A stretch of 64,000 nt of DNA from Myoxocephalus aenaeus (taxonomy: Eukaryota; Chordata; Actinopteri; Perciformes; Cottidae): assembly GCA_038501785.1 (NCBI GenBank), contig JBAMJR010000156.1, positions 124,001 to 188,000 on the forward strand, given 5' to 3'. Below the pieces are notes generated by a model. It was given only the letters and a program-made list of their open reading frames with translations, was not told the origin of the DNA and did not search any database. A program made the translations under genes and the position numbers. Below, one piece after another: positions 10,789 to 21,709 of this stretch; within the stretch, counting starts at the first letter, position 1, and each line of letters begins with the position of its first letter.

Positions 10789-11153
10789 TAGTCGGAGTCA
10801 GTGGTTTTAATCCAGCAGCTTCTCCTGTCCTTGCCGTCAGTTAGCTGTCTGTTCTGTGTGTCTGCACACAAATATTACTCTAAAGCTGAAAAATGTAATC
10901 TAGATTTTGGAAATTCTTCATATCTCTTGTGAAAACATAGCTTTACTCAGGAGGTCGAACTGTTTTGGTGCTGGAAATGAGTTTACCAAAGGTCTTAGGT
11001 TCACAAAAGCAGTGAAATATATGAATAAAAAAATGGTAGAAACATGTACATGTCTAAAATCAAATGTATTATTATATGGTGAGATGATGAGCTGTGGCTG
11101 GCATTGTGGCCTGCAATGATGATCTGGCAGAGATGGACTGGAGGCTGCTAAAG

Positions 11154-11478
11154 TAGGGTGACCAGATTTGAGTTTGTGAAAAAGAGGACACTTCGTTCCG
11201 GGGGGGGGGGGGGGGGGGGGGTAGCAGTAGCGTGTAGCATGCCGTGAACTTACATTTACGTTGAGATCGGTCGACCAATGACAGTTCTCTCTACAGTCAG
11301 AGCTTGCGCAAGAAGGTGGAACGTGAGGGAGATACCATTTCCAAAACTTGTAAGGGGGTAATAACTATTTTCCCGCACGTAGCAAAATCCCGGACGTTTT
11401 TGAAATCCCTGCCGGACGCTTTTTTTAGGTCTCGAAAAGAGGACATGTCCGGGAAAAAGAGGACGTCTGGTCACCCTA
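11154..11478. mobile_element. Short TIR element TAGGGTGACCAGA, unit A
   Basis: 325 bp with perfect 13-bp termini TAGGGTGACCAGA / TCTGGTCACCCTA and flanking GCTAAAG on both sides (11147-11153, 11479-11485). A long G run (11200-11221) is shorter in B. Superfamily is uncertain; a 7- or 8-bp duplication suggests hAT. Confidence 0.78.
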
Positions 11479-11555
11479 GCTAAAGCGATGCTGCATGTTG
11501 TCCTCTGGACCCTGGCAGCTGCAAATCCTCTCCGTAAAATACATTACTAATAGTT

Positions 11556-11815
11556 AGTATAAGTTCACTGAAAGAAAGTAACAGGATAGTGACAATATTT
11601 GATTACGCCCCGGTTCAGTCTCATAACCACCCTGTACCCATTTAGCTACTGTACCGCTACTTCCGGTTAGCGCGCAGCTAACCTAAGAACATGGTCATTT
11701 CAGTCTCACAAACACATAACAGAGATCCCACACTACTATGTATACTACGTTCACTGAACGAAAGTTAACGGGTATCGTGACAATATTTGAATACCCACCG
11801 TTCAGTCTTTCAGGC
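11556..11815. repeat. Imperfect direct repeat pair
   Basis: GTTCACTGAA-GAAAGT...GTGACAATATTTGA occurs at 11556-11625 and 11748-11815, each followed by CCGTTCAGTCT-like sequence. No gene is seen in the surrounding 11490-12160. The unit B equivalent starts near 45000. Confidence 0.5.
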
Positions 11816-12165
11816 TCTATTTATGGTTGAAGCTGCGCCTTCTCCAGTATAGCTTTGCTCGGCCTGCCTGCTCTTTTTCTCTCTCTCCCAGTGAAGCTGT
11901 GCACGCATCATATGACACTTCGGGGTGTGTAGAATGCTCTAGCTTGCTGTGTGAATCTCATATGATCTTGCGGACACAAGGCAGAGGATGCGGAAGTTCT
12001 ACTGAATCTTGGAGACGTTGAACCATATTTCTGTGCAGAATTATCGCGATGGAGTGAATATTTTCAAAATGTCAGTATCGTATAGCGCGGACCCGCGCTC
12101 GAAGATCTCAAAGGGTTAAAGACTCGGTCTCCTGGTTGTGAAGAAGTGTGGCCCTTTGGCACGCC

Positions 12166-12171
12166 CGAGAG

Positions 12172-12241
<70 letters not shown>
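12166..12241. repeat. (GA)n microsatellite, unit A
   Basis: About 76 bp of GA; 98 bp at the same locus in B. Confidence 0.97.
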
Positions 12242-12244
<3 letters not shown>

Positions 12245-12325
12245 TGCAGTGAACAAAATTAACCCTGAAAAGTTGGTGTGAAACAGGGTTGCCGTTTGAA
12301 TCCAACCTGGTTTATTATACAAATA

Positions 12326-13400
12326 GTGTTGGAAGAAATATTCAGATCAGTTATGAAGAAAAAGTGAAAAAAAATCCTGGGAGGTCGTGTAGGGAATAAT
12401 GTCCAAAGTCCAAATGAGTTATAATCAAAGTATTTAATAAAAAGTGATAAACAGCTGATGCATTCTCGATCGAGGTCCTTCAACCCTCGGTGAACTCCAG
12501 ACCACAGGTCTTGTCCAGTTCGGGGGGAAAGGGACCGTCCTCTCACGCGTGTGTTAGTTACAGATCTCATTCACGGAGCTTAAGGCCACCCATTGGTTAA
12601 TTCTTTCCTCTTAACACCTTTGTACAGTCTCTGTTTGTTCGTTCAGGGGCGGAGCTATTCTTCTTCTCTTCACAGAAAAGGGTAGATTCTGCACTCCAAA
12701 CAATCAATGTCCAGCTCCGCCGCCTTCAGCCGAATAGGAGAACTACACTTCCTTCTAAAAAAGACAGTCCACTGGCTCCACATGCAGCATGCAAACGTTG
12801 TTTTACAATCCATTCACACATTAATCATTATACAGTAATAAAAACAGTGACCTTCATATGCATACAATTACACATTCTTCATAATAATATCACTTATTAA
12901 TGATCATGTCTCTTATGCATTGTAATGTACAATTCTTATTTTTTTATTGTACATGTGCCAAGTCTACATTTGACAAACTAAACTTTTAAAACTTTACAAT
13001 CACTTCAGTAAAAGTATCAATAGCACAACAAAAATCTTCACTAGAGGAAAAGTATGCAAGTATCTTTGGCAAAGTGTAATTCAAGAAATGAAAAATACAC
13101 CTTACATATAGTATATAATTAGGTTATTACGAAGTATATGTACTTCATAATAGATAGTTGTATTTATCTTATAAGCTCATCATATGAATTGTGCTTCTCA
13201 ATGTGTGACGTAAGCAGTCAGCTGTTTACAATGTAATAATTCAGAATGTAAGAAAATGACAATAGTTGACACATTGACGCTATGCACTATAATACACTAT
13301 ACACTACATACATAATACAACATACAGTAGTGTACAGGTATGATGACACATTTGAATGCTTTAGAAGTCTTGAACGAGCTCAGCAGTTACATGTGTGTTC
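12326..13400. other. hAT-like repeat ends around unidentified insert
   Basis: AGTGTTGGAAGAAATATTCAGATC-type sequence near 12328 and CACTTCAGTAAAAGTATCAA near 13000 look like degraded ends of a fish hAT repeat. The intervening 12350-12950 carries no recognisable coding or LTR signal. Nothing convincing is seen in 13050-13400. The unit B copy is at 45782-46860. Confidence 0.35.
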
Positions 13401-13406
13401 TCTCAG

Positions 13407-13487
13407 GGTCCAACATGCTCTATGACAGTGTCAGCACTTCCCCAGATATAAATTTAGTGTTTGGCCTCCACGAGAGTCACATTCAGG
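13407..13487 (+). other. Possible orphan exon, 81 bp, unit A
   Basis: TGTGTTCTCTCAG acceptor, then 81 bp open in one frame (SNMLYDSVSTSPDINLVFG and onward), then a consensus donor CAGG/GTGAGT. A length divisible by three and strong splice sites suggest a real internal exon, possibly of another captured gene. I do not recognise the protein. Confidence 0.3.
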
Positions 13488-13528
13488 GTGAGTGTGCTTT
13501 ATGTTGAGCCTCTCCTGTCTTTAAACAG

Positions 13529-13530
<2 letters not shown>

Positions 13531-13590
<60 letters not shown>
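13531..13590. repeat. (CT)n microsatellite, unit A
   Basis: 60 bp of CT; 52 bp in B at 46990-47041. Confidence 0.97.
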
Positions 13591-13594
<4 letters not shown>

Positions 13595-13599
13595 CTCTC

Positions 13600-14547
13600 A
13601 TGGGTTTTTTCTATTTCCTTCTCTGCCTCACATTGTTTTTGTCTCTTCCTCCCCATCTCCAGTGGGATGTTGTGCCTCCTCGTCCTCATCCTCATCCCTC
13701 CATCACTTTCCCCCCTCGTTGTAAAATTCAGGCACTGGTGAATTGTTTTGATCCATTCTCTGACCTCTAACCCTCTCCACTTCATACACCTCACCTTACC
13801 TTCATTTCCCAATTTTGACCTAAAAGCGGTACGTTGTTGATTTTAAAACATCCAGTTCAATGGTCATGGTTAGAAATCTCTAACCCGTAACACAAATGTA
13901 GTATAATGTCCACTGTGGCTCTGGAGGAGTGTTTGTCTAGTCTGAGGAAATAACTCTGGTGATGTCATCAGGGTTATTTTCCCTGATGATGTCATCGGAG
14001 CTGATTTGGCTTGGGCTCAGAGGTTACTTTAAAATGGAAAGCTTACATTACAAACTGAGGACATGGAGTTTAAAAGATGTCTGCATTTGAGGCAGTGAGG
14101 CTCTGGCAATAAGATTCACCCGTTTTGACACGTCTTGTTATTTTAATGTTGAATGTTATGGACAGAAGTAAATTTACATGTAGTGTCTCTCCACATACAA
14201 CGTGTAGATATAGATGTCGACCATATCAAAGTGAAATACATTTCTTTGGCTATTCATCAGTTTGGTATTATTATTTATTGTAATATTATAAATGTAACAA
14301 AAATAGTCTACATTTTTCTCAGCTTTGAGACTTCTGTCATGTGATATTGTTGACTATGGTTGTGTATGTTAAGGTGTAGTTTTCTTTTCTTTGTTTTCAG
14401 TTACCTTGCATGTGTTTTCTTTTGACAGAGTGGAACGCCTGATGACAGTTGAGCATGACATATTTTGGTAACTGTATCATTGTTACAGCTGAAAGTTTTT
14501 CAAGCTGGATTTCAGACGGATCCTGTAAATATGAACCTCTTGACATT
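13600..14547. other. No recognised gene, unit A
   Basis: Unassigned DNA before the RTE element. A notable stem (GATGTCATCAGGG with CCCTGATGATGTCATC, 13958-13998) contains two CRE-like palindromic cores. The copy in B is 47050-47998. Confidence 0.4.
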
Positions 14548-14719
14548 CGGCGGCTCAGGAAGGGAAAGCAGGGCCTACCCCAGGCTGTTCTCAGCGTGGG
14601 GGGGGAACTGCTGACCCGGACTGTGGACATCGTCGGGCGGTGGAAAGAGCACTTTGAGGAACTCCTAAACCCGGCCAACATGTCCCCTGGAGAGGGGGGC
14701 AGCGCCTGAAGTCCTTGGG

Positions 14720-15661
14720 GTGGTTGCACCCTTATCCCTGGCAGAGGTCACTAAGGTAGTCAAAAAGCTCCTTGGTGGCAAGGCGCCGGGGGTGGATGAG
14801 ATTCGCCCTGAGATGCTGAAGGCGCTGGACATTGTTGGGCTGTCTTGGCTGACACGCCTTTGCAGTGTCGCATGGGGGTCGGGAACAGTGCCCATGGACT
14901 GGCAGACCGGGGTGGTGGTTCCCATCTTCAAGAAGGGGGACCGGAGAGTGTGCTCGAACTATCGTGGTATCACACTGCTCAGCCTCCCGGGAAAAGCTTA
15001 TGCCAGGGTGCTGGAAAGGAGGCTCCGACCGCTTGTCGAACCTCAGATTCAAGACGAACAGTGTGGATTCCGTCCCGGCCGTGGAACAGTGGACCAGCTC
15101 TTTACCCTCGCAAGACTACTGGAGGGGTCCTGGGAGTTCGCCCAACCAGTCTACATGTGCTTTGTAGACTTGGAGAAGGCTTTCGACCGGGTCCCTCGGG
15201 GGGTTTTGTGGGGGGTGCTGCGGGAGTATGGGGTGCCGGACCCGTTGTCACGGGCCATCCGGTCTCTGTACGCCTGCAGTAGGAGCTGTGTTCGTATCCT
15301 CGGTAGTAAGTCAGACACGTTCCCGGTGGGTGTTGGTCTCCGCCAGGGCTGCCCTTTATCACTGTTTGCCTCCTCGGACCGTGACCTCCAGCATTCACTG
15401 GGGCGTTTTGCAGCCGAGTGTGAAGCGGCAGGGATGAGAGTTAGCACCTCCAAATCTGAGGCCATACTGCTCTGCCGGAAACCAGTGGACTGCTCCCTCC
15501 AGGTGGGGACAAACTGCCTACCCCAAGCGAAGGAGTTCAAGTACCTCGGGGTCTTGTTCACGAGTGAGGGTAAGGTGGAGCGTGAGATCGACAGGCGGAT
15601 CGGTGCGGCTGCAGCAGTAAAACAGGCGCTGTACCGGTCCGTCTTGGTGAAGAGGAGCTGA
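14720..15661 (+). pseudogene. RTE reverse transcriptase lacking catalytic motif, unit A
   Basis: Frame with KKLLGGKAPGVDEIRPEML, NYRGITLLSLPGKAYARVLE, CGFRPGRGTVDQLFTLARLL, CFVDLEKAFDRVPRGVLWG and GVGLRQGCPLS. It then jumps directly to LFASSDRDLQHSLGRFAAE. The family normally has some 45 residues between these, including the FADD active site, so catalysis is lost. Additional lesions are one extra G at about 14694 separating the upstream GRWKEHFEELL frame, and a missing base at VKRS(stop) near 15655 where VKREL is expected. Confidence 0.8.
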
Positions 15662-15765
15662 GCCGGAAGGCGAAGCTCTCCATTTACTGGTCGGTCTACG
15701 TTCCAACCCTCACCTATGGTCACGAACTCTGGGTCGTGACCGAAAGAACGAGGTCTCGGATACAA

Positions 15766-15895
15766 CCCAGCCAGCATGTCCATGGTGGCTGGGTTGTATC
15801 CAGCCACCGTGGAAACTGCGGACAAACTCACTTGGGACCCTTATCGGCAGCCCAAATTTAAACCTTATGGGCCCCACATGGACATGCTGGCTGGG
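15766..15895. mobile_element. 130-bp TIR insertion nested in RTE, unit A
   Basis: Perfect 19-bp termini CCCAGCCAGCATGTCCATG and CATGGACATGCTGGCTGGG, placed between GGATACAA and AAGCGGCCGAAAT of the LINE frame (consensus GGATACAAGCGG), giving an AA overlap. A second inverted repeat, GGATACAACCCAGCCA / TGGCTGGGTTGTATCC (15758-15773, 15785-15800), includes eight bases of flanking LINE sequence, so the left end forms a compact hairpin. Confidence 0.8.
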
Positions 15896-16299
15896 AAGCG
15901 GCCGAAATGAGCTTCCTCCGTAGGGTGGCCGGGCTCAGCCTTAGAGATAGGGTAAGGAGCTCGGACATCAGGAGGGAGCTTGGAGTCGAGTCGCTGCTCC
16001 TTCGTGTCGAAAGGAGTCAGCTGAGGTGGTTCGGGCATCTAGTCAGGATGCCTCCTGGACGCCTCCCATTAGAGGTTTTCCAGGCACGTCCAACTGGTAG
16101 GAGACCCCGGGGAAGACCAAGGACACGCTGGAGGGATTATATCTCCCGGCTGGCCTTGGAACGCCTCGGGATCCCCCAGGATGAGCTGGAAAGTGTTGCG
16201 GGTGAGAGGGAAGCCTGGGTCGGCCTGCTGAGGTTCAGCAGACTGACCACCGCGACCCGACCCCGGATAAGCGGCCGAAAATGGATGGATGGAATGCTG

Positions 16300-17020
16300 C
16301 AGCAAGCCGCTCATCGTAGTGTTTCAAAAGACACACTAACTCCTGTGTATAGTTATTCAATGTGTCATTATAGTAACACAATGAGAGTTAAGTCATGTTT
16401 AATCTGGATGGATGCGTGCTGCACAGGGTAGACTATCGTTATGATGATAGAGATGAAAGTCCGTAGTCTTTAATATAAAACATTAGCGATATGAAACAGC
16501 ACAGTGTTGTATCACACGTTAATCTGTGAGGATCATATTTCCACAGCTGACCCTCATCTCTCCGCTGTGTTGCAGTATATTTCTCTGACCGGTGTATGAA
16601 TGCATAGACAGGCATCAACTTGACACCAGATTAATACATATATATATTCAAAACCAGTTCATCCCACACAGCAGACGGCGTCGCACGTTGTGTTCACAGT
16701 GATGCGAAACGTCAGATATTATAGAGTCGTTTTTGAACGGCACAACCCGGCATAGTTTATTGCTCTTATACTGCCATTCATGCCAAGTATGGTCTAAAAC
16801 CGCAGCTAAACATAACTGTGTCACTGGCGTCAATTTAGTTTACTGCCAATCCCGTGAATATGCTGTATGAAGGTATACTAAGTCATAATGCTCACGGTAC
16901 CCACGGTACCTGAAGGCAACGTGGTTGAGGCTGGTTCTCAGCCTTCATTGTTAAGCTGTCACTCATGAGACCACGCCCCTGCAGTTGAAACCACGCCCCC
17001 ACGCCAGATCCAGGCCAAAA
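16300..17020. other. No recognised gene, unit A
   Basis: Unassigned sequence after the LINE; only a small TATATATA run and the paired CACGGTACC motifs near 16893 were noted. The copy in B is about 49750-50470. Confidence 0.4.
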
Positions 17021-17021
17021 G

Positions 17022-17112
17022 TCTGAACCTGAAAAAAAAACGATCTGAATCTGAAAAAAAGTTTTGAACCTGAAAAAAAGATTTGAATCTGAAAAAAAGA
17101 GATTCGAAACTG
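17022..17112. repeat. TCTGAATCTGAAAAAAA tandem repeat, unit A
   Basis: About five copies of a 17-19 bp unit; the copy in B is 50474-50563. Confidence 0.8.
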
Positions 17113-17344
17113 TAAAATTAAAGAGTGAAAGTTGAAAATATTAAATATGTTACTGAAAAATGAAAAAATATATTATTTTCCAAAGTTCAATATCAAAACT
17201 TGATTTTTCAGGTTCAAATCTTATTTTCAAATGAACAATACATATGAACTGGATTTAGCTCTATAGTTATCCCTCAGTGACGACCGCTGAATGGACTCCA
17301 AGCAACTTCCAGAACATCATCATGTATAACTTTGTGTCTGCAGC

Positions 17345-18150
17345 TCTAATTCTGCAGAAACATAAGTGATTGACATGTCATGACTGGTATTGTGTGAAGT
17401 CCCTGATATCAGAACATGAACACTCTAATATGAACCATGTCCAACAGACCAGCTTGAGAGTCCACGGTGAAATGTAGTAAATACATTTAGTCAAGTACTT
17501 CTGTACCATTTTGAGGTTCCTGTACTTTATACATCTTGTACTACTCTACTACATTTAACAGTAAAATAATCTACTTTTGAATCCACTACACTTATGTGAT
17601 ACCTTCAGTTACTTTAAATATTTAGAGTAATACAAATACAAATAATCAACAAATACATGATGATGTAGACCGCCAGTATATATAGTAAAACACTGCAAGA
17701 GTTTTTAAAATCACTGTACATATTGATGCACTGATAATTACATATGATACATTATTAATAATTAAAATACAATAATACAATTCTTATTCTGAAATAAGTG
17801 CTTTTACTTTTAGTATTTAGAGTATATTTTGATGCTAGTACTTTTGTACTTTAACTGAAGTACATTGTCTTATGCAGGACGTGCACTAGTATTTCTACAC
17901 TGTGGTACTGCTACTTTGACTTGAGTCAAAGATCTGAGTACTTCTTCCACCACTGAGTCCAGAACATCACTTTTATCAGTTTGATGAATGATTTGTCAGC
18001 ATGATAACAGTGATGGAACTAAGGTGATGAAACACATGAAAACACTCAAAGTGAACTTTCTATAGAGAATGAAGCAAACACACTTCACATGCAGAGCTGT
18101 CTTTATTGAAAAGCAGGAAATGTGCAGAATAAAGTGATACAGAGCTTTAA
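17345..18150 (-). repeat. Left direct repeat flanking the A-specific segment
   Basis: About 0.8 kb that recurs in the same orientation at 26945-27660. It contains the hAT terminus ending CCACCACTG at 17955 and the shared 3'-UTR module. Diagnostic bases (AGAACATG, TAGTCAAG, GATGCTAGT, CACTGAGTCC) match unit B up to 51381. Confidence 0.88.
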
Positions 18151-19434
18151 CAGGACATCATTCATTAACAGTGTTAAAACAACATCCCCTTCCTCTGGAA
18201 TGACCCTCCTGCTGACATCAAACAGTTGAGCTCTTTAAATCCAGACTTCAATCTCATCTTGTTGTCCTCACCCTCAGTTATTTGCTCTGTTGGTAGTACT
18301 TTATAATTAAAGTACACACTATTTAGCATTAGTAAAGCATGAGTAAACACTGAATTCATTCAATTCAATTCAGTTTATTTTATATAGCCCAACATCACAA
18401 ATACAAGTTTGCCTCGGAGGGCTTTACTATCTGTACACATAACATCCTGTCCCGGGACCTCACATCGGATCAGGAAAAACTCCCCTAATAAAAGTTCATC
18501 ATTTATAAAACTTTATTCCAACATGAACACTCATTAGTAACTCATTAGTATGCAATTCCTAAACACAGTTAGAAATGTTTGATTCTGGATTAATAAGCTT
18601 GGGTTTTCATACTTTATAAATGATGGATTCCCCATTTGCAAATTAAGTATTAAGGACTCATAGATGATTAATAAGATCATTTGTAAATTAAGTATTAAGG
18701 ACTCATAGATGATTAATAAGATCATTTGAAAAGTGTTAGTAAATGATTAAAAAAAAATGCTGCAATTCATGATTAATTCAGGTCGTTACTACTCGTTAGT
18801 TAAATATTAGTTAAGTATGTTCTGTGACCTCATCTGAATTGCATACTAATGAGTTACTAATAAGTGTTCATGTTGGAATAAAGCTTTATAAATGATGAAT
18901 TCAGTGTTTATTCATGCTTTACTAAGGCTAAATAGTGTGTACTTATTATAAAGTGCTACCGTTCTTTCTTTGATCACTTCAGGCCTCGTACCTGTTACCA
19001 TCATCCTTCCAGCAGGTCAGTCATTGTGCAATCATTACCTGAAGGAGTTCCAAAGAATTGTTGTTCTTCCAAATACTTTGTAAATCAAATAAAACACACC
19101 TTGGTTTCCTTTATGTTCTCACGCTCAACCTCTTCATCTCTGTCATAACACCTGAAGTTTTCTTGGTCCAGGGCCAGTGATGTTTGGATCTCATCCTGTG
19201 TGTGTGTTTCCTTTCTATCTGTGTGAATGGTGGACTTGAGTTTTCCCTTTCGTGTGTTTCTGGAGTCGTTCTTCTTCCAGAGGGGTGAACTATGAAGAGA
19301 CAACATCCCTCCGTCTGTCGCCCCTTGTTGTGTCCACCAGGGAGTTCGTAGGCAGCAGCAACAACAAGCAGCAACAATCCTCTGACCTCCACTTCTAGCA
19401 GCTGCTTCCACAATGGAGGTTTTGAACTTGGCCC
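17812..19434 (-). repeat. Right arm of 1.5-kb inverted repeat (unit A only)
   Basis: Reverse complement of 842-2390 with high similarity. It contains a private 42-bp tandem duplication near 18640-18720 and the variant TRKG where plus copies encode TPEG. It lies inside the segment removed from B. Confidence 0.85.
18292..18960. mobile_element. MITE with long terminal inverted repeats, inverted copy in A
   Basis: 669 bp, the reverse-oriented counterpart of 1309-1924 with the same nested retroposon tail. The extra length is mainly a tandem duplication of about 42 bp (AAATTAAGTATTAAGGACTC twice). Confidence 0.74.
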
Positions 19435-19585
19435 ACTCTGAATCCAGATCCCCAGCCTCCCCTGGGATGCTTGAAAAACTATTCCTGAGATGGGAGTTGA
19501 AGATCTTGCAGACAGGGGCCTCAGCCAGACTTTCCTAGTTCACCATCGCTTCCTGTTTGGGTTTACCAGGTGCCTCCTTTATGAA
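19320..19585 (-). mobile_element. RTE (Rex3-like) LINE fragment in inverted copy, unit A
   Basis: Reverse-oriented linker fragment that extends further 5' than the plus copies: on the minus strand it runs through GGTAAACCCAAACAGGAAGC, TCTGGCTGAGGCCCCTGTC and GAGTGGGCCAAGTTCAAAAC. The plus copies have lost this stretch by internal deletion, so this copy preserves an earlier state. Confidence 0.6.
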
Positions 19586-19754
19586 ACAGTGTGTAGGATC
19601 CACACCAAATGTTTGCATACATTCAAAGGAGGAAATGCACGTACGGCAGAAAATATTCAGATTCATAAACTCTTGCGTACAATGACAAACAGTGTGCAAT
19701 TTCCTTTAATGAATCCCAAATCAACTTGTAAACCATAAATGGTTGCATGTTGCA

Positions 19755-19860
19755 GGTGTTTCTAAGGCCCATGTGTGTCCCAGGTCCAGGTGTGTCCCAG
19801 GCCCAGGTGTGTCCCAGGCCCAGATGTTTCTAAGGCCCAGATGTTTCTAAGGCCCAGGCC
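19755..19860. repeat. CCCAGGTGTGTCCCAGGC minisatellite (unit A only)
   Basis: About five copies of an 18-21 bp unit with two variants (GTGTGTCCCAGG and ATGTTTCTAAGG). Confidence 0.8.
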
Positions 19861-19894
19861 GTACCTCCTGCCTGCACTGTGTGTGTGTGTGTGT

Positions 19895-20287
19895 GGTAGG
19901 GGCGTGGCTCCCTGATTACACTCACCTCACCTGCTCAAGCAACTAAGCTGCCTTCAATCCACTAATCACCCTGCAGTATATCTACCCCGATTCCTCATCC
20001 ACTCGTTGCCAGATCGTTGTCCCAACTAACCTGGTAGTGACTGCTCCTGGCTGCTCTGTTGGCAAATTATTTCTGAGATTCAACCCAACTGTTTTTGCCT
20101 TGCCTCTGACCCTGTCTTTTAGTTCACAGTCATCCGTCCTCCCAGTTCCCCAGTCTGTCTGCCTTCCCCTGCCTGGATTTCCCTGTCATCTCCTGACTGT
20201 TCCTCCATAGCTGTTTCCCTGGCAATAAACCATTTCCTCCTTCAACTCTCTGGTCTGCGTTTGGGTCCTCCACCACATATCGTAACA
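19895..20287 (+). mobile_element. Solo LTR, Ty3/gypsy type (unit A only)
   Basis: TGTGGTAGGGGCGTGGCTCC to ATATCGTAACA, with GGCAATAAACC polyadenylation signal near 20220 and the downstream CTGCGTTTGGGTCCTCC motif typical of fish gypsy LTRs. The left border merges with a GT repeat; no internal region follows. Confidence 0.65.
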
Positions 20288-20371
20288 GAAAGTTGACAGT
20301 TAGCAGGGCGGCCTTTTAAACCCTAACACCGGTCGTATCATTTTATTGAAGGCTGGTCCGTGAAAACATTG

Positions 20372-21496
20372 GGTGCATCCCAAGTCTCTAAATTGTCGTT
20401 TCCTCGCTCCTCGATTGAACCGGAAGTGGTTCTGCGCCGCCATCTTGCCGGCCGTCCCAAAGCTCTTATTCTGCTCTGAGGAGCGAGGATCGAGGAGCCA
20501 TGATGGAGGAGCCCCGAGAGCAGGCTTCCAGGAAGTGTTTTAATGCTGGACACGCCCCCTCACTGTTCATCTGTTATGTGATTGGACGCTGCAGCTGAGC
20601 GGACTGATGCTGGAGTTTAATACCAGAGTGAAGACGATCACAGATTAAACTCAAGATATATATTAAATCTGTTTTCTTATTCACCATCTGGTTAAATATG
20701 TTCATAGTAGGTCTGAACAACAAAAGGACCACAAACTACTGTCTTCAAAGATTTGATCTGTTGCTTCCCTCAATAACTTTTATTATGTATGTAATTAAAA
20801 TCAGAGAGCTGAAGAGAGGAAACACTTTACAACACGTAATGAAGAGAAACTATATTTATATTGTGGGTTATTTTATAATGATGTCACAATCAGAATTTCA
20901 AAACATACGGACGTAAATAATAAATAAATAAATGAGACGCATTCCGCCGGTAGAAATGGATCCTGCGCGTATAAGCAGGACACAGAACACAGTATATAAA
21001 TACTCAATGCAGTTTATTAAACGGTAACAGACGACAGAGAAAACATCTCCACTCTGACATCATGATAACTGTGTCTTTATTAATATAAGTAGTAGTTTAA
21101 CACCATTAAATCAACTGAAAACATACCATCATTTTGATCAATATTTTAAGTGTATTTTCTTTGGAATGTTCGCTAAAAACTCTCCGGACAAAACTCATCA
21201 GCTGTTAAAGCGACTGACATCTGATCAGATGTGATCAGCTGTGATCAGATGTGATCAGATGAGATCAGCTGTGATCAGATGTCAGGCGGCTGCAGTCATC
21301 AGAAACCGACGTCGCTTCACGTGACGCATCAGAGGAAAGGACGTCTCATGTCTCTTAAAACATATTTCCTCGCGTCTTCTCTCCTCGCTTGGTTTCCTTG
21401 CGTCTCTCCATGTATCCCTGGTGGGAGGGACTAAGACGCAAGGAAAGGACGCAAGTGAGGGAAACGGGGATGCAATTTAGAGACTTGGGATGTACC
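20372..21496. mobile_element. 1.1-kb TIR element inside a hAT repeat (unit A only)
   Basis: Inverted termini GGTGCATCCCAAGTCTCTAA / TTAGAGACTTGGGATGTACC, flanked by CATTG at 20367-20371 and 21497-21501. The flanks join into one hAT repeat (GGCTGGTCCGTGAAAACATT + GTCTTACAAGAGGCCGG) related to 7990-8165. It contains a short array of GATCAGATGT / GATCAGCTGT (21215-21290). No transposase; superfamily not assigned. Confidence 0.72.
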
Positions 21497-21554
21497 CATT
21501 GTCTTACAAGAGGCCGGTCCGTGGCGCAAAAAGGTTTGGGGGCGGCTGCTTTAG

Positions 21555-21705
21555 AACATTCCAGGGCTCCCTGAGGAGGTTTCAGGGGTCATTGAGGACA
21601 TCCTATGTGTTCCTTAGGGCGTTCAAGGGCCCTTGAGGACATTTTAGGGGTTCTATTGGAAGTCATATGATCACCAAGTGGGTTTCAGATATCCTTGAGG
21701 AAGTT
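21555..21705. repeat. Degenerate TTGAGGACATT tandem repeat (unit A only)
   Basis: Loose 30-35 bp units around CCCTTGAGGACATTTTAGGG; no coding signal. Confidence 0.5.
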
Positions 21706-21709
21706 TTAA

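Larger units (their letters stand above)
14548..16292 (+). mobile_element. RTE (Rex3-like) LINE, 5' truncated, unit A
   Basis: Starts abruptly at RRLRKGKQGLPQAVLS, just upstream of the reverse transcriptase, and ends in ATGGATGGATGG, the GATG-type tail of Rex3/RTE elements. The C-terminal segment (RRVAGLSLRDRVRSSDIRRE, LRWFGHLVRMPPGRLP, RRPRGRPRTRWRDYISRL) lies at about 15907-16200. A 130-bp TIR element interrupts it at 15766-15895. Confidence 0.82.

Noticed and set aside
15151..15831. 226-residue minus-strand frame over the RTE element
   Set aside because: Antisense to recognisable reverse transcriptase motifs; no independent support.
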